DNA of 42,909 nt, taken from Smithella sp. PtaU1.Bin162 (lineage in GTDB: Bacteria; Desulfobacterota; Syntrophia; Syntrophales; Smithellaceae). The notes below the pieces were generated by a model that saw only the letters and a list, made by a program, of their open reading frames with translations, made no database searches and was not told where the DNA came from. A program made the position numbers and the translations under genes. The DNA lies in NCBI GenBank assembly GCA_002068015.1, contig MVRV01000139.1:1-42909 (forward strand). Direction: 5' to 3'. Position 1 is the first letter of the stretch. The number at the start of each line of letters is the position of its first letter. Positions 34,106 through 41,556 of this stretch are shown here, in pieces.

Positions 34106-34942
34106 ATGGCGCTAACTGCAAATAGTCAAGGCAGCTCGGATAATAATAAGGTCTATATGCTGTTGAAACCGTTCTCCCTTATCGGAAGAACGGTAATCGA
34201 CTGGGTCAACAATTTAGGTGCGGCGGTGATTTTTCTTTCGCTGGCGCTTGGGCAGTCTTTTCGGCGCAAGCAATTTGTCAAGACGGTTCGACAGATTTAC
34301 TATATCGGCGCCAGATCCATAACAATCATCATGCTGGTAAGCTTGTTTACCGGAATGGTTCTGGGGTTGCAGTCTCATCATGCTCTGGTTCAATTCGGCG
34401 CTGAAGGTGCGGTGGGGTCCCTCGTGGCGCTTTCTTTGATTATGGAACTGGGACCGGTGCTCACGGCCATAATGATTACCGCCCGGGCCGGTTCCGCTAT
34501 AGCCGCAGAGTTGGGTATCCAGCGCATTTCCGAACAGATTGACGCTCTGCACACAATGCAGATCAATCCGATCAGGTATCTGATCAGTCCGAAGGTTATT
34601 GCGGCGATCATCAGTTTTCCACTGCTCACCGCTGTATTTGACCTCATTGGCATTTTGGGCGGTTATATTTCCGGTGTGCTGCTTTTGGGATTGAACGCCG
34701 GAGTTTATTGGCACAGTACGGAGGTTTACGTGGTGATGAGCGATATAACCAACGGGTTCATCAAAGCGGTTGTTTTTGCTATTATTGTCGCCACTGTTTG
34801 TTGCTATCAGGGTTATTTCGCGCACATGCGCAAGGACAGCCATGGTGCCCAGGCCGTGGGTCTTGCCACTACATCGGCTGTTGTTATTTCCTGTGTGCTG
34901 ATTCTGATTTCCGATTATGTCGTGACTTCACTGTTGATATAG
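34106..34942 (+). CDS. mlaE: MlaE-like lipid ABC permease, second copy
   Basis: A 278-residue inner-membrane permease with about five to six membrane helices. The conserved MlaE segment is LIMELGPVLTAIMITARAGSAIAAELG, followed by RISEQIDALHTMQINPIRYL. It has no STAS domain, unlike the copy at 12876. It moves phospholipid between the inner-membrane bilayer and the MlaD ring. AAGGA is about 12 bases from ATG, a little far. It heads a complete mlaE-F-D-C-A operon on the plus strand. Confidence 0.94.
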   Translation: MALTANSQGSSDNNKVYMLLKPFSLIGRTVIDWVNNLGAAVIFLSLALGQSFRRKQFVKTVRQIYYIGARSITIIMLVSLFTGMVLGLQSHHALVQFGAEGAVGSLVALSLIMELGPVLTAIMITARAGSAIAAELGIQRISEQIDALHTMQINPIRYLISPKVIAAIISFPLLTAVFDLIGILGGYISGVLLLGLNAGVYWHSTEVYVVMSDITNGFIKAVVFAIIVATVCCYQGYFAHMRKDSHGAQAVGLATTSAVVISCVLILISDYVVTSLLI

Positions 34943-34951
34943 AGAGAGCTG

Positions 34952-36247
34952 ATGGATACACCACTCATTGAATTTAAAGATGTAACCAAACGCTTCGGCA
35001 GTAGGACCATCCTTGATCATGTAAATTTGCAGATTTATGAAGGAGAAGTGACGACGATTATCGGGCTTTCCGGTTCCGGCAAAAGCGTACTGCTCAAACA
35101 CATCATCGGACTTTTGCAACCGGACGAAGGGACCATTTTATTCCGCGGCAGACCGATAGCGGGAATAAAAAAATCCGCAATGGCTGCGCTTTTCTCACAG
35201 ATCAGTTACATGTTTCAGGGCAATGCGCTGTTTGACTCAATGAATGTTTATGACAATGTCGCCCTGCCGCTTCGGGAAACAACGACTCTGGCCAAAGAGG
35301 AAATCAGTCGCCGGGTGATGGCCCGTATTGAACAGACTGAATTATCCGAAGCCATCTTCAAATATCCGTCTGAACTCTCCGGTGGAATGCAAAAAAGAGT
35401 TGCCCTGGCCCGGGCGCTTATTACCGATCCCCGTATAGTGCTCTTTGATGAACCGACTACCGGACAGGATCCCGTAAGAAAAAACGCTATTTTGAGCATG
35501 ATTGCTCAATACCAGCGAAAATTGAATTTTACCGCAATCCTCGTGAGTCATGAAATACCGGACGTGTATTTTATTTCCAACCGTATTCTGGCCTTATACG
35601 ACAGCCGGATTGTTTTTCAAGGGACGCCCGAGGAACTGGAGAATTTCGATCACCCGTTCATGAATGAAGTCATCAGCTCTCTGGAAGCGCTGCAAAAAGA
35701 ATTGTCGGGTCTTTATTCCCAAAGGCAATTTCAGATGCTCAATCATGTTCAATTAAAAAGAAGAGATACCGCGGAAAATTATTGTGTGGTGGTTTTTAAC
35801 CTGGAAAATCTGGATGACATCGTTAATAAAATGGGGCATGATGCGGCCCAGGCGGCCATCCGTTCCATGGGGTTATATGTAGATAAACATTTCGGCTCCA
35901 TAGGTGGATTTTCCACGCGCCTGCGGACGAACGAAATTGTTACGGTGCTTCCCTATTCGAATATCGCCGATGCCGAGGTCATTTTGCAGCGCTTTATCGG
36001 TGATTTTCAGAAACAGGGCATTCGTGATATATGGGCGGCAACACATAAAGAGATAATTCCCGGGGACTGCGTGGAATTTGCCGTCAGGGCGGGGATTGCC
36101 CAGGGGCAACCAATTGCTGAAATAGAGCCGGTTGTGGAATCGGCTAAACTGCAACAAAAGGAAATAGGGCGGCTGCGCTGCGAGGAGAGAAGGCTGGCTC
36201 CCAGCGGCATAATGATTGAAGGAGATCGCCGGGGAGTGAAAAAATGA
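34952..36247 (+). CDS. mlaF: MlaF-like ABC ATPase with C-terminal degenerate GGDEF-like domain
   Basis: A 431-residue protein, far longer than MlaF (about 255-270). Residues 1-245 are a full ATPase: Walker A GLSGSGKSVLLKH, signature LSGGMQKRVALARAL, Walker B IVLFDEPTTGQDP and the switch SHEI. Residues about 265-415 look like a diguanylate-cyclase fold: VVVFNLENLDDIVNKMGHDAA matches the DLDNFKxINDxxGHxxG strand-helix. R325-T-N-E-I329 stands where GGDEF should be, followed by VTVLPYSNIADAEVILQRF, and FAVRAGIAQG matches the VTVSIGIA strand. Metal and GTP residues are lost, so catalysis is unlikely. It may sense a nucleotide or hold the complex, possibly replacing the missing STAS regulator. It overlaps mlaD by four bases. 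Confidence 0.85.
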   Translation: MDTPLIEFKDVTKRFGSRTILDHVNLQIYEGEVTTIIGLSGSGKSVLLKHIIGLLQPDEGTILFRGRPIAGIKKSAMAALFSQISYMFQGNALFDSMNVYDNVALPLRETTTLAKEEISRRVMARIEQTELSEAIFKYPSELSGGMQKRVALARALITDPRIVLFDEPTTGQDPVRKNAILSMIAQYQRKLNFTAILVSHEIPDVYFISNRILALYDSRIVFQGTPEELENFDHPFMNEVISSLEALQKELSGLYSQRQFQMLNHVQLKRRDTAENYCVVVFNLENLDDIVNKMGHDAAQAAIRSMGLYVDKHFGSIGGFSTRLRTNEIVTVLPYSNIADAEVILQRFIGDFQKQGIRDIWAATHKEIIPGDCVEFAVRAGIAQGQPIAEIEPVVESAKLQQKEIGRLRCEERRLAPSGIMIEGDRRGVKK

Positions 36248-36723
36248 AAAAGTACACGATGGAAACCATTGTTGGCATATTTGTTGTTGTCGGGCTTATC
36301 TGCATCGGATATATGACGGTGAAACTCGGCAAACTTAATCTGTTCAGCAGCGATTACTATCCGCTTGTGGCCAAGTTTACAACGGTCAGCGGTCTGCGAA
36401 CAGGCAGTCCCGTTAATATTCTGGGTATTGATGTGGGACGCGTGGAGCGTATCACCATGGATCAGGAAAACCAGAAGGCGGTGGTGGAGCTTCGGGTAAA
36501 GAAAGACATCAAAATCTATGATAACGCCATTGCCTCAATTAAAACGGAAGGATTGATCGGTGACAAGTACTTAAGCATTGATCCGGGAGGCGGGAGCGAT
36601 CTGTTAAAGCCCCACGGTGTTATTACCGAAACGCAGGCTGCCGTTGATCTTACGGAGCTGGTTGGTAAATACGCTTTTGGCGAGGTAAAAGGAAAAGGAA
36701 AGGATCAGGAAGATTTGAAATGA
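36244..36723 (+). CDS. mlaD: MlaD, MCE-domain lipid-binding protein
   Basis: A 159-residue protein with one N-terminal membrane helix (about 7-25) and one MCE domain (YYPLVAKFTTVSGLRTGSPVNILGIDVGRVERI ... IKTEGLIGDKYLSIDPGG). This is the compact MlaD type, which forms a hexameric ring over MlaE and passes phospholipid to MlaC. It overlaps the fused mlaF gene by ATGA and mlaC by four bases, so the three are translationally coupled. It is half the length of the MCE protein in the first operon. Confidence 0.93.
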   Translation: MKKYTMETIVGIFVVVGLICIGYMTVKLGKLNLFSSDYYPLVAKFTTVSGLRTGSPVNILGIDVGRVERITMDQENQKAVVELRVKKDIKIYDNAIASIKTEGLIGDKYLSIDPGGGSDLLKPHGVITETQAAVDLTELVGKYAFGEVKGKGKDQEDLK

Positions 36724-37313
36724 AGAAGCGACTGGCAAAATTACTTCTATTGTTGTTTTTATTATTACCTCTTCCGGTACATGCCGGAATTCCTCTGGAT
36801 GCGGTTCAGGCCAGTGTCAATAAGGTGCTGGATGTGCTGCGTGATCCCAAGCTTAAAGCGGACTCGGCAAAAGAGATTAAGAAAAACAAACTGCGGGTTA
36901 TTTACAAAGAAATGTTTGATGAAATTGAATTTTCGAAGCGGACTCTGGCCCGGAATTGGGCTAAATTCAGTCCTGCTCAACAAAAAGAATTTGTCGATCT
37001 CTTTGAACAGGTTCTGGAAAAAAATTATATGGAAAGAATTCTTGCCTATTCCGACGAGAAGATTGAGTTCTATAAAGAAAGCATGCTTTCGGACAACCAG
37101 GCGGAAATTCAAACTCGAGTTATTACGTCTTCCAAGGAAATCCCCATTTTTTACAGAATGATCAGGAAAGACAACTCCTGGAAAGTGTACGATGTCATTG
37201 TGGAGAATATAAGCTTGGTACAAAATTACCGTACCCAGTTCAATGCTATCCTGAATAAAAATACTCCGGAGCAGTTGCTGGATATTCTGCGGAAAAAGGT
37301 TAAAGAACAATAA
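36720..37313 (+). CDS. mlaC: MlaC, periplasmic phospholipid carrier
   Basis: A 197-residue protein with a signal peptide at 1-22 (KLLLLLFLLLPLPVHA). The mature region follows the Ttg2D/MlaC pattern, with LARNWAKFSPAQQKEFVDLFEQVLEKNYMERIL, then strands with IPIFYRMIRKDNSWKVYDVIVENISLVQNYRTQF. MlaC shuttles single phospholipids between the outer-membrane MlaA complex and the inner-membrane MlaFED complex. It lies within the coupled operon, followed after an 84-bp hairpin-rich gap by mlaA. Confidence 0.94.
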   Translation: MKKRLAKLLLLLFLLLPLPVHAGIPLDAVQASVNKVLDVLRDPKLKADSAKEIKKNKLRVIYKEMFDEIEFSKRTLARNWAKFSPAQQKEFVDLFEQVLEKNYMERILAYSDEKIEFYKESMLSDNQAEIQTRVITSSKEIPIFYRMIRKDNSWKVYDVIVENISLVQNYRTQFNAILNKNTPEQLLDILRKKVKEQ

Positions 37314-37315
37314 TT

Positions 37316-37396
37316 CTTGGTCCGCCAAGCGGGGTACGGGCGTTTAAGGTCTTTTAACCGGAAACGCTTCAATACTTGGGTATCTGATAAAATACC
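37316..37396 (+). other. Hairpin-rich gap between mlaC and mlaA
   Basis: CTTGG-TCCG-CCAAG (37316-37329) and GGTAT-CTGATAAA-ATACC (37379-37396) are two perfect small hairpins, with CGTTT...AAACG between them. The second ends one base before the chosen mlaA ATG and leaves no visible Shine-Dalgarno, so it could modulate translation or mRNA processing. Confidence 0.4.
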
Positions 37397-37397
37397 G

Positions 37398-38318
37398 ATG
37401 AAAATTATTTTTGTCATGAAATCTTTTGTTTGCCTTGCCGTGTTGTTTATTTTTCTGGTTGCAGGCTGTGCACACAGCCCTGCGCGCACTGATTCTGAAA
37501 CGCAATCAGGAAGTGCATCCTCAACTTCCAAGGCAAAGACAACCACAGAAACATCTGCGGATTTATCCGGAACGCCTGCTTCTCCGGGGAATAAAAGCGC
37601 AAACACGGATGAATATGATGACGAGATGGAGGAAGAAGGGGAGGCAACGACAATAGCCGATCCCCTGGAGCCTTTCAACCGGGCTATGTATCACTTCAAT
37701 GATAAATTGTATTTCTGGATGTTGAAGCCGGTGGCGAAAGGCTACGGCGAGGTTGTTCCGGAAAAAGCGCGGATAAGCATCAAAAGTTTTTTTTCCAATC
37801 TGGGCTTTCCGATCCGTTTTTTAAGTTGTCTTCTGCAGGCTGATTTTACCGGTGCCGCGACCGAAGCCGGGCGTTTCAGCGTAAATACTCTCTGGGGAAT
37901 CGGAGGCCTGATGGATCCCGCGGCCGGCAAAGAGCTGGATCTCCAAAAACAGGATACTGATTTCGGACTTACCCTCGCGTCGTACGGAGTTGGGCATGGT
38001 TTTTACATTGTCTGGCCGGTATTAGGCCCGTCGAGCCCCCGGGATTCGGTTGATATAGCCGGGGTATATTTTTTGGATCCGGCATCTTACATTACTCCCT
38101 GGTATTACGATGCTGTAACCAAAAGCATGAAAATAGTAAACAATACGTCTTTGAGTATCGGAGAGTATGAGGCTCTTCAGAAAGCGGCCATCGATCCCTA
38201 TGTGGCTATGCGGGATGCATATATCCAATACAGGCTGAATAAAGTTAAAGGAAAAAGCGGCAAGACGGAAAAAGTGAAATTGCAGCAGCCGGGGAAAAAA
38301 GAAGAGAAAGGAAAATAA
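37398..38318 (+). CDS. mlaA: MlaA (VacJ) outer-membrane lipoprotein
   Basis: A 306-residue lipoprotein. The signal peptide ends in LVAGC, with lipidated Cys near residue 24. A low-complexity Ser/Thr/Asp/Glu linker of about 65 residues precedes the conserved core: DPLEPFNRAMYHFNDKLYFWMLKPVAKGY, then SNLGFPIRFLSCLLQ and DFGLTLASYGVGHGFYIVWPVLGPSSPRDSVD. MlaA sits as a ring in the outer membrane and removes mislocalised phospholipid. The linker between lipid anchor and core is longer than in E. coli. Start uncertain: ATG 37398 is chosen to open the signal peptide, ATG 37416 is possible, and a TTG at 37317 only adds a basic extension. Confidence 0.9.
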   Translation: MKIIFVMKSFVCLAVLFIFLVAGCAHSPARTDSETQSGSASSTSKAKTTTETSADLSGTPASPGNKSANTDEYDDEMEEEGEATTIADPLEPFNRAMYHFNDKLYFWMLKPVAKGYGEVVPEKARISIKSFFSNLGFPIRFLSCLLQADFTGAATEAGRFSVNTLWGIGGLMDPAAGKELDLQKQDTDFGLTLASYGVGHGFYIVWPVLGPSSPRDSVDIAGVYFLDPASYITPWYYDAVTKSMKIVNNTSLSIGEYEALQKAAIDPYVAMRDAYIQYRLNKVKGKSGKTEKVKLQQPGKKEEKGK

Positions 38319-38320
38319 CT

Positions 38321-39100
38321 ACGAAAAAATTATTTATCATCATATCAGCGTCCTTGCTGATTTTTGCCGTTGCCGGAATCTCCACTGCCGGAATATTCGG
38401 ACCGCCGCAGACTGTTTCCCGGGAGGCCGGAGGATTAAATACGGCCATAGGTTACTGGCATCAGCAGGGCAATTTAACAAGTGTATCCGAATATACGTTC
38501 CGGCGAAATGAAATATATTCCCAGGTGTCCTACGGCGGCCACAACATCTGGGAAGTATATGGACGAATCGGAGTTTCGGATTTAAAAATCTCCGATGCTT
38601 TTCGTTCCGTAAACAGCGCAACAGTAACTTCCGGCAGTGATTTTACTGAAAACTGGAAGCTTTTCGGTACTCTGGGAGCCAAAGGTTTTTTGCCGGTCAA
38701 TGAAATATTCGGCCTCGGAGCTTTTCTTCAGGTAAATTATTATTTTAACAATTTTACGGGTGATGTTACGGGAACAGACGCCGGTGTTCCCTTTGCGGCT
38801 GACCTCAAAATACAAAATATGTGGGATGTGAATTTCGGTATCGGCATGCAGTTTACTCTTCCTCATAAAATCAAGTTATATACCGGACCTTATATTTATT
38901 ATGCGGAAGCCAAAGCGAACCTTTCCGCAAATATTCCGGGGCTGGAATTTGGAACGGGAGGCGTCTTGCTTAAAAATAAGGCTTTTGCCGGAGGATTCAT
39001 CGGCGCAGACATACCGCTTGCCAAAGGTTTTCATCTGAATATTGAAGGGCGATATTCCGAAAGACTCTCTCTGGGCGCTGCAGTTAGCTATACCTATTAA
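38321..39100 (+). CDS. Outer-membrane beta-barrel protein, apparent ACG start
   Basis: About 259 residues. From ACG at 38321 the frame reads KKLFIIISASLLIFAVAGISTAG, a complete signal peptide, preceded at 8 bases by AAAGGA. There is no ATG, GTG or TTG at the right place. The first TTG (38354) would cut away the charged n-region. So this is either a genuine ACG start or an ATG-to-ACG change or sequence error. The mature protein alternates polar and aromatic residues in strands (YGRIGVSDLKI, FGLGAFLQVNYYF, KLYTGPYIYYAEAKA) and ends AVSYTY with a terminal Tyr, an outer-membrane sorting signature. It is probably an 8- or 10-strand barrel of unknown role in the Mla operon. Confidence 0.78.
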   Translation, partial: TKKLFIIISASLLIFAVAGISTAGIFGPPQTVSREAGGLNTAIGYWHQQGNLTSVSEYTFRRNEIYSQVSYGGHNIWEVYGRIGVSDLKISDAFRSVNSATVTSGSDFTENWKLFGTLGAKGFLPVNEIFGLGAFLQVNYYFNNFTGDVTGTDAGVPFAADLKIQNMWDVNFGIGMQFTLPHKIKLYTGPYIYYAEAKANLSANIPGLEFGTGGVLLKNKAFAGGFIGADIPLAKGFHLNIEGRYSERLSLGAAVSYTY

Positions 39101-39113
39101 CGAGCGTTTCCGC

Positions 39114-39145
39114 CTTATTTTATCTTCTTCCGGTGAGAAAATAAG
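39114..39145. terminator. Bidirectional terminator-like hairpin
   Basis: CTTATTTT (39114-39121) pairs with AAAATAAG (39138-39145) between the convergent barrel and cupin genes. The stem is AT-rich with a 16-base loop, so termination strength is uncertain. Confidence 0.45.
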
Positions 39146-39153
39146 CTGTGTGC

Positions 39154-39504
39154 TTAATCGAGAGTGATAAAAACCGATTTCCGCGGTTTGTTGTTTAATG
39201 CTTTACTGACATGACCACGGCCCTTGGTATCTTCAACTAACAAAACTTCCCCGGCCTTTACTATCCGCGTTTCGCCTGAAGATACTGTTATTTCAACTCC
39301 CGCATCAAGCATAATAATAAATTGGCGTTGCGGCGCATTGTGCCAGTCGTAATCATAATCTGCCGGTGTCTCTCTGAAGATAATACCTGTGGCCTTAATT
39401 TTTTTTGAAAGCTTTCCTATAGGTCCGCCATCTTCAAGTTCAATCTCAATATCTGCAAAATGAGACTCCCCATCTTCTCCCGTATAAAGTCTTAGTACCT
39501 TCAT
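39154..39504 (-). CDS. Small cupin-domain protein
   Basis: A 116-residue protein, nearly all one beta-sandwich. DYDWHNAPQRQFIIMLDAGVEITVSSGETRIVKAGEVLLVEDTKGRGHVSK corresponds to the two cupin motifs. One His (H in WHNAP) and a late GRGHVS His are visible, so a metal site is possible but incomplete. Similar small proteins are annotated only as cupin-fold. The function is unknown. It is transcribed on the minus strand, 66 bases after the cyclase gene, and could share its transcript. Confidence 0.72.
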   Translation of the reverse strand: MKVLRLYTGEDGESHFADIEIELEDGGPIGKLSKKIKATGIIFRETPADYDYDWHNAPQRQFIIMLDAGVEITVSSGETRIVKAGEVLLVEDTKGRGHVSKALNNKPRKSVFITLD

Positions 39505-39570
39505 ATTACTCCGTTTTTTTATTTTGGCCGGACATTTGTATGTTCAATGAACAAACAAGCATTATATAAA

Positions 39571-40632
39571 TCAAAGATTGCGCGTACCGGTTAGAAAAAA
39601 TGTCTTCATTTCTCCCATGCCGCGGATATCGATCCGGCCGCGCTCTGCACAGAGAAATTCGTTTTTAATAAGCAGAAATGTAGCCTCCGAGATCTGAATT
39701 TTACCCGGCAGACTGTATGTCTCCATACGGCTTGCTATGTTTACCGTTGCTCCCCACAAGTCATAGGATAATTTCTGTGAACCGATTACACCGGCGACAA
39801 TCGGGCCGGAATGAATACCGGTACGCAGTTCCAGAGGCAGATTATCGAGCAGGGAGAATTTACCGATCTCCTGTTGCAGTCGCAAAGCCAACCGGGCCAT
39901 GATGCAGGCATGATTTTCATTGGACGGGGACAGGCCGCTCACGAACATGACACCGTCGCCGATGGTTTTAATTTTTTCAACACCGAATTTGGAAGCCAGC
40001 TCATCGTATCGGCAGACGATTAAATTCAAACGCCGAACCAGATCTTGGGCGGTGATTTGATTGGAGAGATCGGTAAAGCTGACAATGTCTGCAAACATTA
40101 CCGTTACCGCCTGATGTGTATCGGCAATGAGTCGTTCACCGGTTTTAAGGCGCTGGGCGATGGATTCCGGCATGATATTCAGCAGCAGATTATCGGCTTT
40201 TTGTCTTTCCAGCTCAATTTCCTGCATCAATGTCTGTTCCTGATCGCGCAGGTGTTTACGTTCCAGACTGGCTTCAATGCGTGCTTTGAGCAAAGTGGGA
40301 TTGAACGGTTTGGGTAAGTAGTCTTCGGCGCCCAACTGGATGCAGCGGATTACGCTTTCCATTTCATCAACTGCGGAAATAACGATTACCGGAATATGGC
40401 GGAAGCGAATATCCGATTTAATTGCCGAAAGTACCTGATAACCGTCCATTTCGGGCATCACAATATCGAGCAACACCAGATCAAAGGGCTTCTCGGCAAG
40501 TTTTTGCATGGCCTGCCTGCCGTTTTCCGCCTGCTCGGAAGAGAGCCCCAGATTACTCAGACGCTTGGACAGCAGCGCACGTAATTCTATTGTATCATCG
40601 ACAATCAGAATATGGTTTTTTTTGCTTTCCAT
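39571..40632 (-). CDS. Response regulator with class III adenylate cyclase output
   Basis: A 353-residue protein. The receiver domain (about 1-125) has D12/D13 and phospho-acceptor D56. A coiled coil follows (about 126-155: LRDQEQTLMQEIELERQKADNLL), then a class III cyclase domain (about 170-353). Metal-binding Asp D182 (MFADIVSF) and D226 (TIGDGV) are present. The substrate residues K222 and D291 (YDLWG) are those of adenylate, not guanylate, cyclases. N298 and R302 complete the transition-state pair. So phosphorylation should control cAMP formation. It is the output of the phosphorelay formed by the three upstream genes (inference). Confidence 0.9.
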   Translation of the reverse strand: MESKKNHILIVDDTIELRALLSKRLSNLGLSSEQAENGRQAMQKLAEKPFDLVLLDIVMPEMDGYQVLSAIKSDIRFRHIPVIVISAVDEMESVIRCIQLGAEDYLPKPFNPTLLKARIEASLERKHLRDQEQTLMQEIELERQKADNLLLNIMPESIAQRLKTGERLIADTHQAVTVMFADIVSFTDLSNQITAQDLVRRLNLIVCRYDELASKFGVEKIKTIGDGVMFVSGLSPSNENHACIMARLALRLQQEIGKFSLLDNLPLELRTGIHSGPIVAGVIGSQKLSYDLWGATVNIASRMETYSLPGKIQISEATFLLIKNEFLCAERGRIDIRGMGEMKTFFLTGTRNL

Positions 40633-40687
40633 AAAAATATGATACCAGGCGGGTGATCTTTAATTGGTGGAACAACATTGCCGGAGT

Positions 40688-41053
40688 TTATGCCGAGAGG
40701 AGTTTTTTTATCGTTTCGCTCAATACCGGATAATCGAGGGGCTTTTGCATATAGGCCTCAACACCCTCCGCTTCTATTTTCTTTTTTAGTTCGGGATCCT
40801 GCATCCCGGTCAAAACAACGATTGGAATTTGCGAACCATGTGATGTCAACCGAATGTTTTTGAGCGTGTGGTATCCGCCTCCGGCGGGCATCATAATATC
40901 AAGAATGATCAAATCGGGCTTTTCCCGGTTAGCAGTCTGGATTCCATTATAAGCATCAACGGCGACAATAACTTTATAACCTTCCTGAGAAAGTTTAAAA
41001 CGTAATAGCTTCAGTATGTCGTGGTCATCATCAACAACCAGAATTTTGCTCAT
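40688..41053 (-). CDS. Single-domain response regulator
   Basis: A 121-residue stand-alone receiver domain. The acidic pocket is D8-D9-D10, the phospho-acceptor is D52 (IILDIMMP), the switch Thr is T82 (VLTG) and the conserved Lys is K104 (MQKP). There is no output domain, so it may act as a CheY-like partner or a phosphate intermediate between the hybrid kinase, the HPt protein and the cyclase. It lies between the HPt gene and the response regulator-cyclase on the minus strand. Confidence 0.93.
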   Translation of the reverse strand: MSKILVVDDDHDILKLLRFKLSQEGYKVIVAVDAYNGIQTANREKPDLIILDIMMPAGGGYHTLKNIRLTSHGSQIPIVVLTGMQDPELKKKIEAEGVEAYMQKPLDYPVLSETIKKLLSA

Positions 41054-41187
41054 TTATACTATCTCACTAATATTAATTGTCAGCTGCAACATTCCCTTAT
41101 GATTTACAAGTATATCGAAGAAGAATGTGATAAGTCAATGAAATAATAAATACAATTTACGGGAATCAAGCAAATTACCCGAAACCG

Positions 41188-41502
41188 TCATCCGTAAACT
41201 ATCTCTATCCGGTGTAAATAATCTTCCAATCTTTTGGTCTGAACGCGGACATCCTCGCTTCTTCCTTCCTTTGCCGCCTTTTCCATCATCATTCCGATGT
41301 CGGTGATGTCGTCAAAGCCGTAACCGCCGCCGGAACCTTTCATGCTGTGGCCAATGATCCGGATTTTATCCAGATCGTTTTTTCCTAAAGAGTCATAAAT
41401 AGTGGCGATGTCTTTTTTCCGGTTGGTTAAATAACCGGGGATAAGGGATTCCAAATCCGGGTCAATATGCACAACGATTTTTGAAGTCTGCTGTTCCTCC
41501 AT
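41188..41502 (-). CDS. HPt (histidine phosphotransfer) domain protein
   Basis: A 104-residue helical protein. The phospho-accepting His is H52 in RIIGHSMKGSGGGYGF, the HPt consensus (xHxxKGSxxxxG). HPt proteins carry phosphate from a hybrid kinase receiver to another response regulator. It lies directly downstream of the hybrid kinase (54 bases), with the response regulators following, so a His-Asp-His-Asp relay is the natural reading. ATG is at 41502, behind AGGAG. Confidence 0.93.
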   Translation of the reverse strand: MEEQQTSKIVVHIDPDLESLIPGYLTNRKKDIATIYDSLGKNDLDKIRIIGHSMKGSGGGYGFDDITDIGMMMEKAAKEGRSEDVRVQTKRLEDYLHRIEIVYG

Positions 41503-41556
41503 ATTTTGCCCATCTCCTTTATGTTTTTATTTTCATAAGGAGTATTAATGCGTCCG

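Noticed and set aside
34214-34843. A 209-codon minus-strand frame
   Set aside because: Antisense shadow of mlaE. Its composition (many His, Arg and Gln) is typical of a shadow of a membrane protein gene.
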